The notes under the pieces: model-generated
Told to the model about the DNA's origin: nothing
Seen by the model: only the letters and a program-made list of their open reading frames with translations
The model's database searches: none
Translations under genes and position numbers: made by a program
Origin: Opisthorchis felineus
Taxonomy: Eukaryota; Platyhelminthes; Trematoda; Opisthorchiida; Opisthorchiidae
Reading direction: 5' to 3'
Assembly (NCBI GenBank): GCA_004794785.1
Contig: SJOL01007113.1
Coordinates: 668,071 to 732,070 of the forward strand
DNA: 64,000 nt
Shown: piece by piece, positions 12,570 through 25,100 of the stretch
Numbering within the stretch: position 1 is the stretch's first letter
How the letters are laid out: each line of letters opens with the position of its first letter

Positions 12570-13600
12570 CGCATGTTTTTCGCTACTGGCCGAACCCCAA
12601 GTAGGTCAGATCAAAATCTATCCTATAAGATAAAAGAACAAAAGGATGTAAATCTACAGTTGAGACTATAAAGAAAGTGGCAAAACAAAAGAGCCTATGA
12701 ATTGGGCGGGGGCGAGAGGAGCTGCCTCCCAGGAACCGGCCAGGGTTCTCAGAAATGATCCAGGAAAACGAACCCAAGCGATGCTTAAATTCTTTCGCTG
12801 TGGTGGCAGACTACCACTTTCGATCACTGTAATTAATGATGGTCCCCTTAGCTTTGAGAAGCTCGAGCATCCAGCATCCCCGAAGACTAACACCTCATCT
12901 GTTAGACCGTCTCTGAAGGTGCTCCAGAATTTTGATGCTTCTCTGAGGTTAGGGCTCGTGAAGTTTTGATTAGTACTCCACCTGGTCCCTCGCATCAGTA
13001 CCCCATTCAGCTTCGATTTCATCTTACGAAACCATACGCATGCATATATGAGCATGGGAGTCACAAAATAATCCAACAGGTTGGACTTTACCATCAGGAA
13101 GAAACGTCCGGGAAGGAACAGTGCTTGAATGCACGTCATGAATCATAACTTTGTCCCTGTGGACGATAGTCTGATAATGGTTGATATGGCCCCTGAAGTT
13201 ACAATTGCCCACTAACGAAAAGACCTGAAGTGGTCCATTCTGAGGGTTGATCTGTCCTAACTGATAATCAAGGGAAACTGAATACAAAGGCTAGAGGAAG
13301 AATTTTCAGCAACCTTACGAGTAGTGCATTACGAATATAGAGGAAACTTACTTTGTAGAAGCTAGAGTTAAAGCCATTTTGTCTTACACGCATCTCCCTT
13401 TCGATTGTCCTGCGTTTACCCTGTCTGCAATACAGCTGGATTAAGCTCGTCTTCCCTGTCAGCGGATTTAACCAACCAAGAGACCACGTTTTAATCCAAA
13501 TAACGCAGAGGAGCAGGAATTCGCTAGCGAATCTGATTGACATTGAAAGGAATAGACCGTTGACTGAACCTAACACCATTCCATCCGCGTATTTCACGTG
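12570..13600 (-). other. Open but unassigned stretch, possible decayed LINE
   Basis: On the minus strand a 109-codon frame starting at 13597 opens with KYADGMVL, close to the YADD box of RTE-type reverse transcriptases, followed by a weak SIRFAS-like match to the segment after it. A 157-codon minus frame (12666-13139) and a 90-codon plus frame (12697-12969) overlap downstream and match nothing I know. AAA|gtaagt on the minus strand near 13348 could instead be a splice donor. I cannot decide between element debris and exon. Confidence 0.25.
13300..13345 (+). repeat. Penelope-type terminal-repeat end fragment
   Basis: The words tttcagcaacctta and gagtagtgcattacg match the 3' end of the 312-base terminal-repeat unit at 51522-51851 with a few substitutions. 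Only this end is kept. Confidence 0.5.
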
Positions 13601-14734
13601 TGGTGCACATGGAAAGGTTAAGCGGTAAAATCGCAGTGGAAGTTTTTGAGACGTTTAATGAACTTGGGGCAGACAGTCTCAAGGAAAACGCAGACATCTT
13701 GATGTACGTCGTATAAGCGAAATGGATGACTTTTTCGGTCTCCTGGGAGAGGTTTCGATCAAAATATGCCCCAAAAGTCTGGTGAGCTATACAGAGTAGA
13801 AAGCCAGTTCAAAGAGCCAAACAAAACTGAGACGAAGCTGATGCAGGTACATTTTCGCCATCTTTTTCCTTCCGAAATATGCTATGCTATGCTCCCCTAT
13901 TCAGTAGGCAACCAAGTGTCCCGAAATTTGTTGGTCAAAAGGCGTGAGCAAAAAGTGCGTATTTGCTTGTTGGCAAATTCATCTATTCTCAACCAATTTG
14001 AGTGGCTGGAGCGAGTTGTCGATAGTCGTTAGTTGCTTCGTATTCCAGTGTGCCTTTTACTTAGTCAACAATCGGTTTCGGGCGAGTTGTACGTTAGGTT
14101 ATCTAGGTTCCTGATTATCGTATGCGTCCTACAGATTTCCTTGGAGAGTCGGCAATTTCTGTGCACTCTAAACTGCTTTTGAGGCACGTTACGTGCACGC
14201 CTGGTCGGCTAAAGTACACTTGTTTTCGATAAGCTCTGTAGATTGCAAACTACCGTCAGTAATACAGGCTGATAACACCTTCATGTATATACACACAAGT
14301 TTATTAGATCAACATTCTTCAGCCTTAGTTGTCCCATTTGATGATGTTTTACCCATGCGACTGACAGGAAGGTGCTAAACCCAATAAAGTTAAAAGCGCA
14401 AGTTGAGTAGCCTGACCAGTTAACAGGTTCCAGGCTTCGGCCGAACACCGACAAATGACAATGCGAACACTTAGCGAAGTTGTGCTTGTGCTTAGTTACG
14501 GCACTGATAGCCGTAATCTTTGTAGTAAAGTAGTAGTTGGCAGCTATCAACGCAGAACGCTCCCGAAAGTGGACCATGAAACGTCTACTAAAAGATAAAA
14601 CTCAAACGTCTGGAGGCGACTAAAGTTGTCTCACTATGGGGACTTGCGCCTTCCACAAAGGATACACTTTCTATTTGCTTTTCAAGATTTAGCTAAACGG
14701 ACAAACATTCCGTTCACATATATCCCTTCAAGAG

Positions 14735-15580
14735 TTCGCTCGATTCCGTCAACCGACTCGTCCTCTTCAGCACGTATCTTGGGGTTTACATTAGCCCTGA
14801 CGGTAGTGCGACAGACAAAGCCAGCGCACGAATCTCGAAGGCCAGAACTGCGTTTGCAAATTTGCGTCATTTGTGGCATCAAAAAGACATACCATTGAGT
14901 TTCAAAGGATGTATGTATCAGATTAGAGGGTGGGCTGTGTGGTTTTACGGCTGAGAGACCTGATCATTTCAGGTGGAGGATCTGAGACATTTTCACGTCT
15001 TTCACCACCGACGTCGCAGAAGTATAGCTGGAATCGGGTGAAACTGGCGAATTCTCAATGAGCTGATCAGGAGACGGGTTGTCGGTGAAGCAGAGGGTAC
15101 TTCCTCAAAGAACGCATTCATCACTGCAAGCTAAGGTGGCTGGGCCATGTGGCACACATGCCGAGTTACCGCTCTTTTTCGTGCCCAATTCGGAGTGGTG
15201 GAAAGGTAGAGGTGGACAGAATTTGACGTGGTAGAAGGAAATGAGGAGTGTACTGAAACGTTTGGGTGCTGTTAGTGATGTCCACCTTCCAGTATGGGGT
15301 CCAAATGACCCTCTCTCTTCCTGGCTGGAGACACTGAACGATGTTGCGGTTAACTGATTTCAGTGGCGTTCATTGTGTCGGTTTCTAGCCAGAAAGTCTG
15401 ACTGAATGTCTGGGGTGTATGCACCTCGGATGTTTATTGTAGTCCAACCCTAGGTCTTGACCCTGCTCCATTTCTTTCTTCTCCCATTATAAAGCTTTAT
15501 TCAGATAAATTAACATGGTTTTACGGAAGTGAAACACCAGTGTTCTCCGCTTGTGTTGCGGTCAATAATGATGATGATCC
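14735..15580 (+). mobile_element. RTE-like LINE, 3' part
   Basis: One readable frame gives TYLGVYISPDGSATDKAS and, further on, ARTAFANLRHLWHQKD, typical of the segment after the reverse-transcriptase core in fluke RTE-type LINEs. Beyond in-frame stops come a GWAMWH piece equivalent to RWLGHV near 15140 and a C-terminal GWRH piece. The copy ends in a variable tail with the short tandem repeat atgatgatgat at 15567-15578, as in RTE elements. The tail is shared with the element at 18860-20615. Nothing upstream of about 14735 is readable. Confidence 0.7.
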
Positions 15581-15599
15581 CTAAAAAACTTTGCAGTAA

Positions 15600-17095
15600 T
15601 CCCGAAGAAGGCAGGCAACTACATGATTGGGGGTTCTTTGCGTTCTTCTGCGATGAAACCTCTCCTCGATCGTAATTTCTAGGACCGATTGCGGAAATTT
15701 TTGCAAAAATTAGGGGGAGGAGGCACTCCTCTGGTGAGTCCACAACATTGTTCATCAAACGCGATCATGTGTTAAGTGTTTACTGAAGCTGCTCTCAGCT
15801 GCCCCATTTCGCCGCGCTGGTCTGTTGTTAGATGATTACTGTACGCCGACATAAGAACAGGAGATAGTCATTTTCGGATAGTCATATAGCGGTATCTTTT
15901 TCGTGTTACTGTCCTTTGCACCCTTCCGGATTGAGACCGATCTGCTGAAAACTGCGAAGGGCTGTAGAATATAACATTCCTTCTGACAATGCTCATCACT
16001 AGATGCGATAGGTACTCGAAATCATGACTTTTCAGGGTTTCCCATCGTATAGGTTCTAGGAGTGGTGCTTACTTTCTAAATGAGTAGGTATGGGTTCTTT
16101 GGTTTTGGGTCCAGTGTCTAACGGTTACGAAGGTGAAAGGCAGAATCTACTGGATGACAGTCTAGTATCTTGTGATACACTCAATGTGTAGTATCCATGG
16201 CTTTTGAATAAAAAAAGCTGTGTGGAGGGGTCGTCACACTTGCATTGCGAGATGTTCAGCAGAGCATTTTTTCAAGACCTGCTGATAACTGGGAATTGTG
16301 CCCCAGAACTTCGACTTTGTCAATAGGTAAAGCATACTTAGAAGTTCGAATATCCCTTTGTGGAAGGACAGTACCTGGGGTGGTGAGCCACGTGAGGATA
16401 ACAATACCATAAGTGCACCAAAAAGCGTCTCTGAGGTGCCGCATTGGTGTGGTGTATAAAATATAAATCTCCATCAATGCAGGGCGTTCGGGCAAAAAAT
16501 ACTCTTGCCAAGTAGTTGACGGGTTTCGGTTATTCAGATTAAACGGGATGGGGCCCAACAAAGTGCCATTCAGTTTTCCACTTAACTATTCCTTGGGAGT
16601 TTCACATCTTGGTTGGACTGGTGACGTTACCTTGATCGCGGAAGAAACTGTGCATTTCAGAGGACTAGATCAGGGTGGAAGAATTTTGTTACTGCCAAAA
16701 ATAGAAGAGTGGTAAAAACGGCCCGTCGTACTTTGTAACGTTACATCCGGACAACGGAAGGTAAATGGAAAAAGGGATAACTCGTTCCTCAGGATGGAAA
16801 TAAGACGATTTTCCGTAAAACGGGGAGAGGTCCCTGAAATCTTTCTTTCAAAATGTTGCGTAACACCGGTTAATCTTAAGTAAGAGATCCTGAAAAACCC
16901 AGATTTATAGTAACGTCTCTGTCCTGTTCCGGTAGTTAGCACTTCCCCAGTACGCACAAAACACATGAGTCGCTTTACACACTGCATGTTCCATGACAGT
17001 CCACTGAAATATGAATTCACATACACTGCACTAAAGAATATCGACAAGAAGTTTTCTCTTCCATGGCCTGCATATTACAGCATAACAATACGAGT
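15600..17095. other. No supported gene
   Basis: Two minus-strand open frames (16256-16561 and 16670-17047) lie here but show no family motif and no convincing splice pair. They are downstream of the stop and polyadenylation signal of gene C, so they are not part of it. Confidence 0.4.
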
Positions 17096-17101
17096 TTTAT
17101 T
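17096..17101 (-). promoter_or_regulatory. AATAAA polyadenylation signal of gene C
   Basis: The canonical hexamer on the minus strand begins about 93 bases past the gene C stop codon, a normal spacing. It supports the orientation and terminal-exon call. Confidence 0.5.
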
Positions 17102-17193
17102 TTCTTTCCATCGTTTTTCGTCGCATGTGAAAGCAATTGGGCGCCGATCCTTAGCGAATTTGAAGTAGCTTAAAATCGACAGTTCCTCGGTTT

Positions 17194-17601
17194 TCAAATG
17201 GCTTCTATTATTGCATCTGCTTCTTTTTCGACGGCTGAATGAAGTCCTCCGCTGGAATACAGGTGACGTGGGAGAAATAAAACGGGTCTACCGCCCTGGT
17301 CCACCGTCACACCATTGGCAATATTGGAACCATTTGTATCCGCCACCGACGGCACATACGGTTCACCGGTTATCAGTGATTCCACTTGCAAATCGGGAAA
17401 AAATTTGAGGACTAATTTAGAGTTTTGGGAGTTTTCATTCAGCGCCGGTGGGTGCATTTTCTCCTTCGGAGAAATGGGATACTCACGGAAGTAGCAGACC
17501 GGTCTACCAACTGCACGCTGTTGTGATGTTAGGACTACGCGTGTAAAATCCCTGACAGGCTGTATGCGGTCTGGATCGGGCTTGGCGACCCGTTGGTTAA
17601 C
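17194..17601 (-). CDS. Gene C: 3' exon, family not recognised
   Basis: The minus frame is open for 135 codons, from an in-frame TGA at 17602-17604 to the stop at 17194-17196. The translation has natural composition: DPDRIQPVRDFTRVVL, then AVGRPVCYF, then LITGEPYVPSVAD, NIANGVTVDQGGRPVLFLP and a charged EKEADAIIEAI end. The first ATG is at 17457, but the clear coding signal upstream of it argues for an internal exon start. The GATCCAG junction at phase 1 is one possible acceptor. A perfect inner donor (CC|gtgagt) with an acceptor at gatttgcaag would remove about 34 codons in frame, so an optional intron is possible. Upstream exons were not firmly found. No named family was recognised. Confidence 0.55.
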   Translation of the reverse strand, partial: VNQRVAKPDPDRIQPVRDFTRVVLTSQQRAVGRPVCYFREYPISPKEKMHPPALNENSQNSKLVLKFFPDLQVESLITGEPYVPSVADTNGSNIANGVTVDQGGRPVLFLPRHLYSSGGLHSAVEKEADAIIEAI

Positions 17602-18860
17602 TCACAACCGAGTAGCCTGACTGTTGTGTAGCTTTGAGTTTCGGTACATGCATCGTGTGATCGTCCACAAAATTTACTCAGACACGTCATCTTCGTCTAT
17701 GCCACAGACTGTAACATTGCCAACATGTGCAGATGTTCCGGACAATTTCTTTTTGGTGACGTAGTAATCAATAACTTGTTACATTTCCAATATCCGTAAC
17801 TCCTAGGACGCCGACATTCTGGAACATTCGAAGTTTGAAAAACGCTGATTAAACAGCTTCATTCAAGTATGTATAGCATCGGAAGTATTTGTTACACCCT
17901 ATTTGTGGTCCCCCGTGTTCAGTTGTTTCCTGGTGTATGTGGGTGGGTAAAGTGTACCGTATCACACAATTATCAAACTAGCGTCTTCCTTCCGGACTTT
18001 TAAGTATATTCGAAACCAACTCTGTTTTCTGTTACGCGCGACTGAATTGTACGGAAAATATTAAGGCTAAGAATACTATTGATTCAATGCAAAAGGTCCA
18101 GGAATCTTGAAAAAACCTATTAATTTCTGGAGGAGATAAGCACATTTTTTCTAGTCTGGACTGTATCCATTTTGAGGAAGTCCGCAACTGATAAATTGGT
18201 ATAAGCTATTTGCACGCAATATAACACCACTAACAATCACTACATTTTGTGTCCATCGATAAACTATGCGGAGTTCCGCTGGCATTAGAATCGGGCAGCG
18301 GTGCGTAGCCTTCGTCAGGATAAGTGTTTGAATTAGGGCTGGTCACATTTAACCGTCAACTCAGTGGATGAGGTGTAGATTGTCTGCCAGATCGAAGAAT
18401 AACGCGGTGACCGCACAAGTTAGCGACAGACAAAAGCATGCACGGTAGCAGTTAGACATGCGTGCCTTGTATGCCAAAAGGAAGCAGTTTACAACTGCAA
18501 TCCTGTGATGTTAGGTAAGTCAGATTCCTTAAAATAACCTCAGAAGGTCAAAAACTTCCTGGAAAGCACCAACTTCTCAGATATTAGTTCAGCAAGGCCA
18601 CCTGGTCCTCGGGCCAGAACAGCAGACTATCGATTGGGCGCTCAAGTAGACAGTCAGCGAAAATGGTCTAGTCTTCAGGCCTGCACTTGAAGTGGTGCCA
18701 ACCAGTCATTCAATCTTCTGGTTGGTAGCTTTGAATCAAGATTTAAACAAAGCGCTCCAAATACCGCGACGCTTCCTGTAATTTTGCACTCGCTTGTTCG
18801 TGCTCTTGTTCGGTCAATCTTTTTCCGTCACTAAGATTTTGGAGCCGGCGGTTGCATTCA
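17602..18860. other. No supported gene
   Basis: No long frame and no clear exon was found. GTTAG|gtaagt near 18512 on the plus strand is a good donor but has no convincing open exon in front of it. Confidence 0.35.
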
Positions 18861-20615
18861 CTTACAAAAGCTCCACAGGACAGCAAAAGCAAAAGCTGAA
18901 TCCGTTTCTAATTTTCTGGGCTCAAGCGATCCAGCAGGGCTGCGGAAACAGGTGAGTCGATTATTCTTTTCAACATTGTATGACGTAGCATCAGGGCCAC
19001 AAAAGGCATCAAGGAATATATGAGAGTGAATCCACTACCCAAAGCTTTGATTTTCGCAGGTCTTCCACTACTCGGTGAATCACAATTAAAGTCAGATGAA
19101 GGCTTGCTACTTCCAGCCGGGACTTCCGACCTTCAACGGAAAAGTGGACCATGAATACAGATCCCTCTTAAACCTCAAAAGTGTCCGAGTGTATAACTCT
19201 ACTCAAGTGTCATCTTGCTCTAGGTGCTGACGACCATCAACCTGCTCTGTTCAAGAACGGTGGTTGATTCCTCAGCCAGTGCCTGCCTAGCCTATTTGCG
19301 TCTATATGTGAGAAAGAGACCGTCCCAGACAACTGGAGTGAGTCGATAATTTTGCCCATCTTACAAAAGGATGTCCGTAGTGAAACTGGTAAGTAAATGG
19401 TTAGTTTGACTCTCGTTGTAACAAGGCGTATGGCGTCACTTATTATCCTTCTTCTTACAGTGGCATACGAAACTTTCACGTAAGCAGCAAGCTGGTGGTG
19501 TCGGTCACATCTTCACACTCCGTCAGGTGTTGCAGCGACGTCATACGTAAGCACGACCCACAATCCTAGTGTTCCTTGACTTCAAGGGTGGGTTCGATTC
19601 TGTCGATCGGTCAGTGCTGTTAACCACACTTACTCAACAAGGTATGCCCCAGAAGTTTGTGAGCATAATCCTATCCCTATGTTCACATACTTCTGGGCGT
19701 GTGAGAATGTATGGTGAGCTCTCCAAGAGCTTCCCTACAGAGGTGAGGCACTGGAGGTTTTGGAGAGTTTTACATAACACGGTAGTTGTATTAGCTTTGG
19801 TAAAAGTGTGTCTACTGGACGCATGTGCATGAATCTGAAAGACTCCACTCAAGTTTTCTAAGTTACGTTAGTTTTGGCGTCAAAACGGCACATCACTGGG
19901 TTTCGAGGGTCGCGTGTACTACGCCATAATAAGGGCTGTATTGGTGTCTGATCGCGAGATATGGCCAACGTGGACAGATGAGGTGAAGCGTCTACAGGTT
20001 TTTGACAACCGATGTGCCAGTATTGTTCCTGCTGTTGGATGGCATCAGCGAATTCGTAACGAGATAATCAGAAAGCGGGTATGTGGTTGTGCAGCAGATA
20101 CTTCAGTGGCGGAAAACATCCAGTACCACCAAGTGCGGTGGCTCGGCCATGTGCTACTCATGCCGGGACATCGTCTATGGAAACGATTGTTGTCCCCCGT
20201 GTTTTCATCAGAATGATGCAAACCGTGAGGTGGCGGACAACGAAGGACCTGGCAGAAGGGTATGAAAGAGAATACGAATAGTTTAGGTGTTGTTGATGCG
20301 GCCTGCCTTTCAGAATGGGGTAGCCATGACCTTGCTTGCCCTTGGTTGGAGACATTGCAAGAAGTGGCGGCTAATCGATGTTACTGGCGTTCGCGTTGTG
20401 AGTTTCTTATCAGATCGTCTGACTGAGCACTTGGAGGTGTAGACGTCTCAGAATGCCTGCTATAGATATATATAGGTCCCCCCTCACCCACTATTTTCTC
20501 TCCTTTTTGCTATAAGGCTCTAAATATGATCAGATAAACTTTGTGATTGTACGGTAGTGAAGCAACACTGATGTTGTTGTCTCTGATGATAATAGTAATA
20601 TTAATAATAATGATA
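18860..20615 (+). mobile_element. RTE-like LINE, longest copy
   Basis: Pieces appear in order: FLGSSDPAGLRKQ near 18917, ADDHQPALFKNGG near 19230-19265, ETVPDNWSESIILPIL near 19315-19362, and VFLDFKGGFDSVDRSVLLTT near 19570-19630, which is the D of the first catalytic box. An internal deletion follows, then VFDNRCASIVPAVGW near 20000-20040, RWLGHVLLMPGHRL near 20140, and WLETLQEVAANR. The copy ends in an AT-rich microsatellite-like tail (ataatattaataataatg, about 20585-20615). The YADD region is lost in the deletion. Several stops mean the copy is dead. It is the same family as 14735-15580 and 25610-26905. Confidence 0.8.
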
Positions 20616-20659
20616 GTGAGTGAAACGACGAAAGTCTGTATTTAAGACATTAAGAACAG

Positions 20660-20770
20660 TGAAAAATAACCCCCCGGGGTTTCGTGCGATTCGCGCCGCT
20701 GATGATTGCCAGTAAAGATGAAGAGCCTGTATGGTGCTTCTGGATTGTTTGGCTTAGACTGACTGATCAC
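20660..20770 (+). repeat. SINE-like fragment, family B
   Basis: Shares gctgatg..ccagtaa and the following gtatggtgcttct-type body with 780-842. It lies just beyond the LINE tail. Confidence 0.4.
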
Positions 20771-20995
20771 GACTGAGTCGATTACGAATTCCAAATCCCC
20801 TTATTCTACCAACAATCTGCGAGTAACTTAGAGTAACAACAGCTCACAGCCTGAATGAATCTTCTTTTTGAGATGTCACTACCCATGGATCCGGTTAACA
20901 TGTGATCGTGTAACGTGAAAACTCAATAAACCCATGAATAAAGCAGGTCACCTACAGCAAACACTGTTGAAGAGTGTAATATGAGCGAACAGCTC

Positions 20996-21205
20996 TCAGT
21001 GAGTACCATCAGAGCTGATTCGAAGAACAGTATTCCAAATGAAGTTCAATTGACGCTTGAACTCCTTCCCGAGGGGGCTGACACTTCTGTCAGCCTGTTC
21101 CACTTGTTGATAGTTCTGGACTGGAGAAGCTGATGTTTTTAGTTTTACCAAACCTTTATTCTTTCCGTCTGATTCCAATGCTTCTAGGCACTGATAATCC
21201 GCTTA
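20996..21205 (-). CDS. Possible minus-strand exon
   Basis: A minus frame reads CLEALESDGKNKGLVKLK, then ASPVQNYQQVEQADRS and LGKEFKRQLNFIWN, a natural lysine- and glutamine-rich composition. ATTATCAG before TGC is a possible acceptor. Either the TGA at 20996 or a phase-1 donor GATG|gtactc ends it. If spliced, the phase would suit gene C (17194-17601), downstream on the same strand, but nothing else links them. The length is modest and chance is not excluded. Confidence 0.3.
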
Positions 21206-21319
21206 GCTTTAAGATTTCCGAATTTCCAGGATTGCTGAAGCTCTCTAGTGGTTTGGGTGGTGTGATTAAGTCAACCCTTAACTCTCTTCTGTGTATCGAG
21301 AACATGCCATTTCTTTGAG

Positions 21320-22100
21320 TCTGTCGCTGGTAACGCTTCAGGTAAGGGCTCGTAGCTCGTGTACAGTATTCAAGGCTCGAGGCCTAACGTAGATCTTTTA
21401 AGGGCGTGTGAGCACCTGGGGCATTCTCAACTGGTATGGTGCACGGCTGGCTCTCCTAGATCGCCAAATGACAATGAGTGAACGGCTTAAATATAGCTGA
21501 CTCATCGCTCCAGGTCTCCGACAACAGATACCTTTGGGGTAGGTACACGTCTGGTAAGCTCACTTAGGAAACGTTTTGGGCATGATGCATCGGCTGTAAT
21601 GAGGTGCTGGCAATTAGGACGTTCATTTGAGGCGCTCAGGTAACATCGCAAACATGCAGTTTATGAGAGACGAGCTGGGTAGCCATTTTGTCGAGATCTT
21701 GCACTCCCAGCCAGTTTGCAGTAGGTTGCACTCCTCAGTAGTTCTGCAAATAGATTTTGGTAACCGCTACCAATTAATTAATGGAACACTCGACCGTAAT
21801 TAACCCTCAAACAGCGGTGTGCACGTGTATAACTACGGCCGCACGCTAATGTGGAAGTTCGTCGACCACTCTTATGGCTGGCAAATGCATGCATTCTGCA
21901 CACGTGACAAAACGTCCGCAATTCAACCAATCGACGAATAGACAAACGTCCATTCTGTCTTCGCAACCTGCATCGATCAGGGTTCGCGACTTTTGATTGG
22001 TTAGCTACGGAATAGATTCACATCTTTCCTGGGTCCGTTTCTAGGCCATTTCTAAACTAGGCGTCCTGTATTCAGCAGGCTGAACACGTTCAAAGAAAGT
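21320..22100. other. No supported gene; upstream region of gene B
   Basis: No open frame of note. This is where the 5' UTR and promoter of gene B must lie, but no TATA box or other promoter element could be picked out with confidence. Confidence 0.3.
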
Positions 22101-22109
22101 TGAAAATTA

Positions 22110-25100
22110 ATGTCGAAGTCCACAAGCCAAACTAAGCTACGAAAGCGCCCTAAACGATGTGCTTTGGGCATATACCACACAGGTGCTGTACTCCTGTTTA
22201 TTGGAATACTGGTTGCTATTGCTAGTCTGGCCACACCCAGATTGTTTGATGTGTACATTTCTGACTTGAGGAAACCAGCTCGATTCCTTTACGCCCGCAT
22301 TGCAGTTGGACTGTTCTCTGTGGCACCCGAGGTTAAATGGCTTTCTTTGGAACAGGACAGTCTTCAACACGGTCTAGAGTTGACAGGTAAGTTATTCAAC
22401 AGAACTGGACCGTTTTGTTCTTATGTTGCACTTTTTTCTCCTGTATAGGCAACAATCTATTCCAATGGGCCGATATTTTTCAAACCTATAAAACAGTGGA
22501 TCAAATTTTGTGGTTGGACACCTTTTCTTTTTCGTACTGAACGTTATCAGGCGCTCCCTGAAACAAGAACCTCCGTAGGCTGTTTGACACTCACCACAAT
22601 TCGAAGACAATTCGACCGTGACACTGAAACTGAGAAATGGGGCACAAACAAACGATCATTGAAAACTTCGGGAAACGGTTCATTTTGACTTGCATTTGAA
22701 CTATCCTTTTGGATTTCCAGGCAAAGAAACAGGTTCCAGTCCGTCCGCTGATTAGTGACCGGACTAGCTGACTCCCACGCATTTGCTTCTGAACCCCCAG
22801 TTAACTAACCAGCTTGAAACATTCGAATCCTCAGGTGCTGTTTACTTATGCAACTCTACTCAATCCGGATTCACCAACGGCACTACATGAGTTGCTCATA
22901 CAATTTGGGCTGCTGGTATCAGGAAAGCAACTCAATTGCTCTAATTTGTTTGCAACACTGAGTGATGGTTAACCGAAGGACAGTCAGTTGTGGAATATAG
23001 TCATCACGCATGAAAATTCAAACTTCTCCTCTAAAACATCAATAGTGTTAGATTGGAAGTTAGCAGGACATGAAAAAAATCGTTCAGCTTTAACACCCTT
23101 TCGGTGCCTAGCTGCCATGCCACCCTAAGGAAGCACGAGGGCTGGGATACTGCCAGGTTGCCCAAGCCTAAACAGGAGAAGTCGAGAGGCAGGAAAAGCT
23201 ATTCGCTTTCTATACAGACCAGTCTAGTCACTGTATATTAAAATGGACTATCTGCCTGCCAACTCCCATATGACTGGCTTTCGAGGGAGTAAGAGAGAGA
23301 GAGAGAAATGCACGGCTTAGGTTTGACCTTCGTAACCTCATCATTTCATCGCGTAGTCTATCCCTCTTTCAGTTACGACCATACGCAGACGCATATAATG
23401 CTCGTGAATGATTTGCATTCTCTTTAACGGCACATAGTCTTGCTCCACTCATTGTCTAAAATACCCGGATCTGTCAGCAGAAGAAAATACTTGGTACTTT
23501 TGACATTTTCGGTAGACATTTTTTCCCGATTTGATCGTCGATAAAGCCTTGTCTGGTGGGCTTATTTGTAGCTGATTAGCAATCCACAAGCTGAACGTTT
23601 TTAGCAGTAGAGGAAGGCCATTTAGTTTCTGCAACAGACGAATAGCTTTTAACTATGTAAGAATAGCAGGTATACTTCTATCTGTAGAATTCTACGACCG
23701 TGTGTATTGGCGTAATCAGCTACACTTATGTTATATTCCATTTAATTCCGTCCTGCTTGTGGACCTTTACATTCATATCTCTCTCATTTGGACAGTCTTC
23801 CTGTCCTGGCTCGAGATAGCTCAGTGACTGAGTCCCGGACTTACTGGACGGAAGGTCCCTGTTTCGAATCCAACCTCCGCATCCCGACTATTCTTGTTTG
23901 GACTCAGGTAACCTAGCCGTATAGCAGCCCTCGTGTTTCCTTCGTGGCACGCTAGCTAGGCACAGAAAGGGTGTTAAGCTAAACGAGTATTTTATTATCG
24001 CCACCGTAGTACCGTTTTTGCCTGGTTGGACTCTCCAGGTTGTCATGGCATAAAATGCTTTGGATTACGATCCAACCTCTAATGTTGAATCTGTTGAATA
24101 TTTTGGCTCTCACAATACTTCACTCGCAAGACATGCAGCTTAGCCAAGAAGGATTGTGAGCAAATGTGTTTTTCCGAACTGTTTACCGATGCCCCTTCAA
24201 ACACCCCGAATTGTTTAACATCACTTTGGGGGAGTTCTAGACTCAAAGTGGTGATCTGAAGCGAACAGGCCACATCTTCATTGATGATTACGGATTACGT
24301 TGCATTTGAATGGAACAAGTTTATTTGAAATCACCCAAGTATCCAGACTCGGAAATTCGAATGATGAACATACCCGGCATAGTCAGCTCGGTTCAGTTTA
24401 TCAAATATAAACCATGTACCAAGGATACGTTGGTTCCATCTGCCATAGTTTCGATCAGTGGAAAGTGGGAGAGTGTGGGACATACAGCCAAGCCTTGGAG
24501 GCGATGGTATGTTCAGATAGTTCGGAAACTGGGCAGCTACGCATTGGAGACGATAGCTTTGACGCACGAGTGCCACTGACTGCGCGATTGGGCCATTTCT
24601 GCCAGTGTCAATAACCATTGGTGAGTTGAGTCCCGGGATACTCATTCGACCCGACTAAGTTTACTGGTTAGTGTTTTCATACCTCGTCAAATCATAGACC
24701 ACCCACCTCTCAATCGCTCTCACTCAGGACAATACTGGGCGAAAAGAGCTGTGCGAGGCAGACGGCTTTCTGGCTTGCGAAGTACATGTCCTAACCAGCG
24801 TAACCTACGAGGCATAACTCATTCCTCATGGGAGAGTTCCTTTTTCCTAAGACCATCTGGCGTACCTCAGCGTTGCTAATCTTCGCCATACTAGCGTGAC
24901 CCCGCAGGGTGCAAACTGTCAAGGTCAGTCACTGTACGTACTGATCGGGATTCTTCCTGCGATAAGTCGTTGTTCCGATCACTGGAACTAACCCAGAATT
25001 ACCCCGTGTTCTCAAAAACTGGCTGACAATCAGAGCTACTTTATTACTGTGGAGCTGAAGTGCTTCAAATGTTCTCAAACACTAAAAGTCCGCCGGGAAG

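Noticed and set aside
12666..13139. 157-codon minus frame as a gene
   Set aside because: The opposite strand is also open, no motif was recognised, and the area is full of element debris.
16670..17047. 125-codon minus frame as part of gene C
   Set aside because: It lies beyond the stop codon of gene C and around its polyadenylation signal, with no splice site linking them.
24331..24645. 104-codon minus frame as a host gene
   Set aside because: It has no splice sites, sits in transposon-rich intron 1 of gene B beside an RTE fragment on the same strand, and resembles repeat-derived sequence. I could not confirm a second copy in the window.
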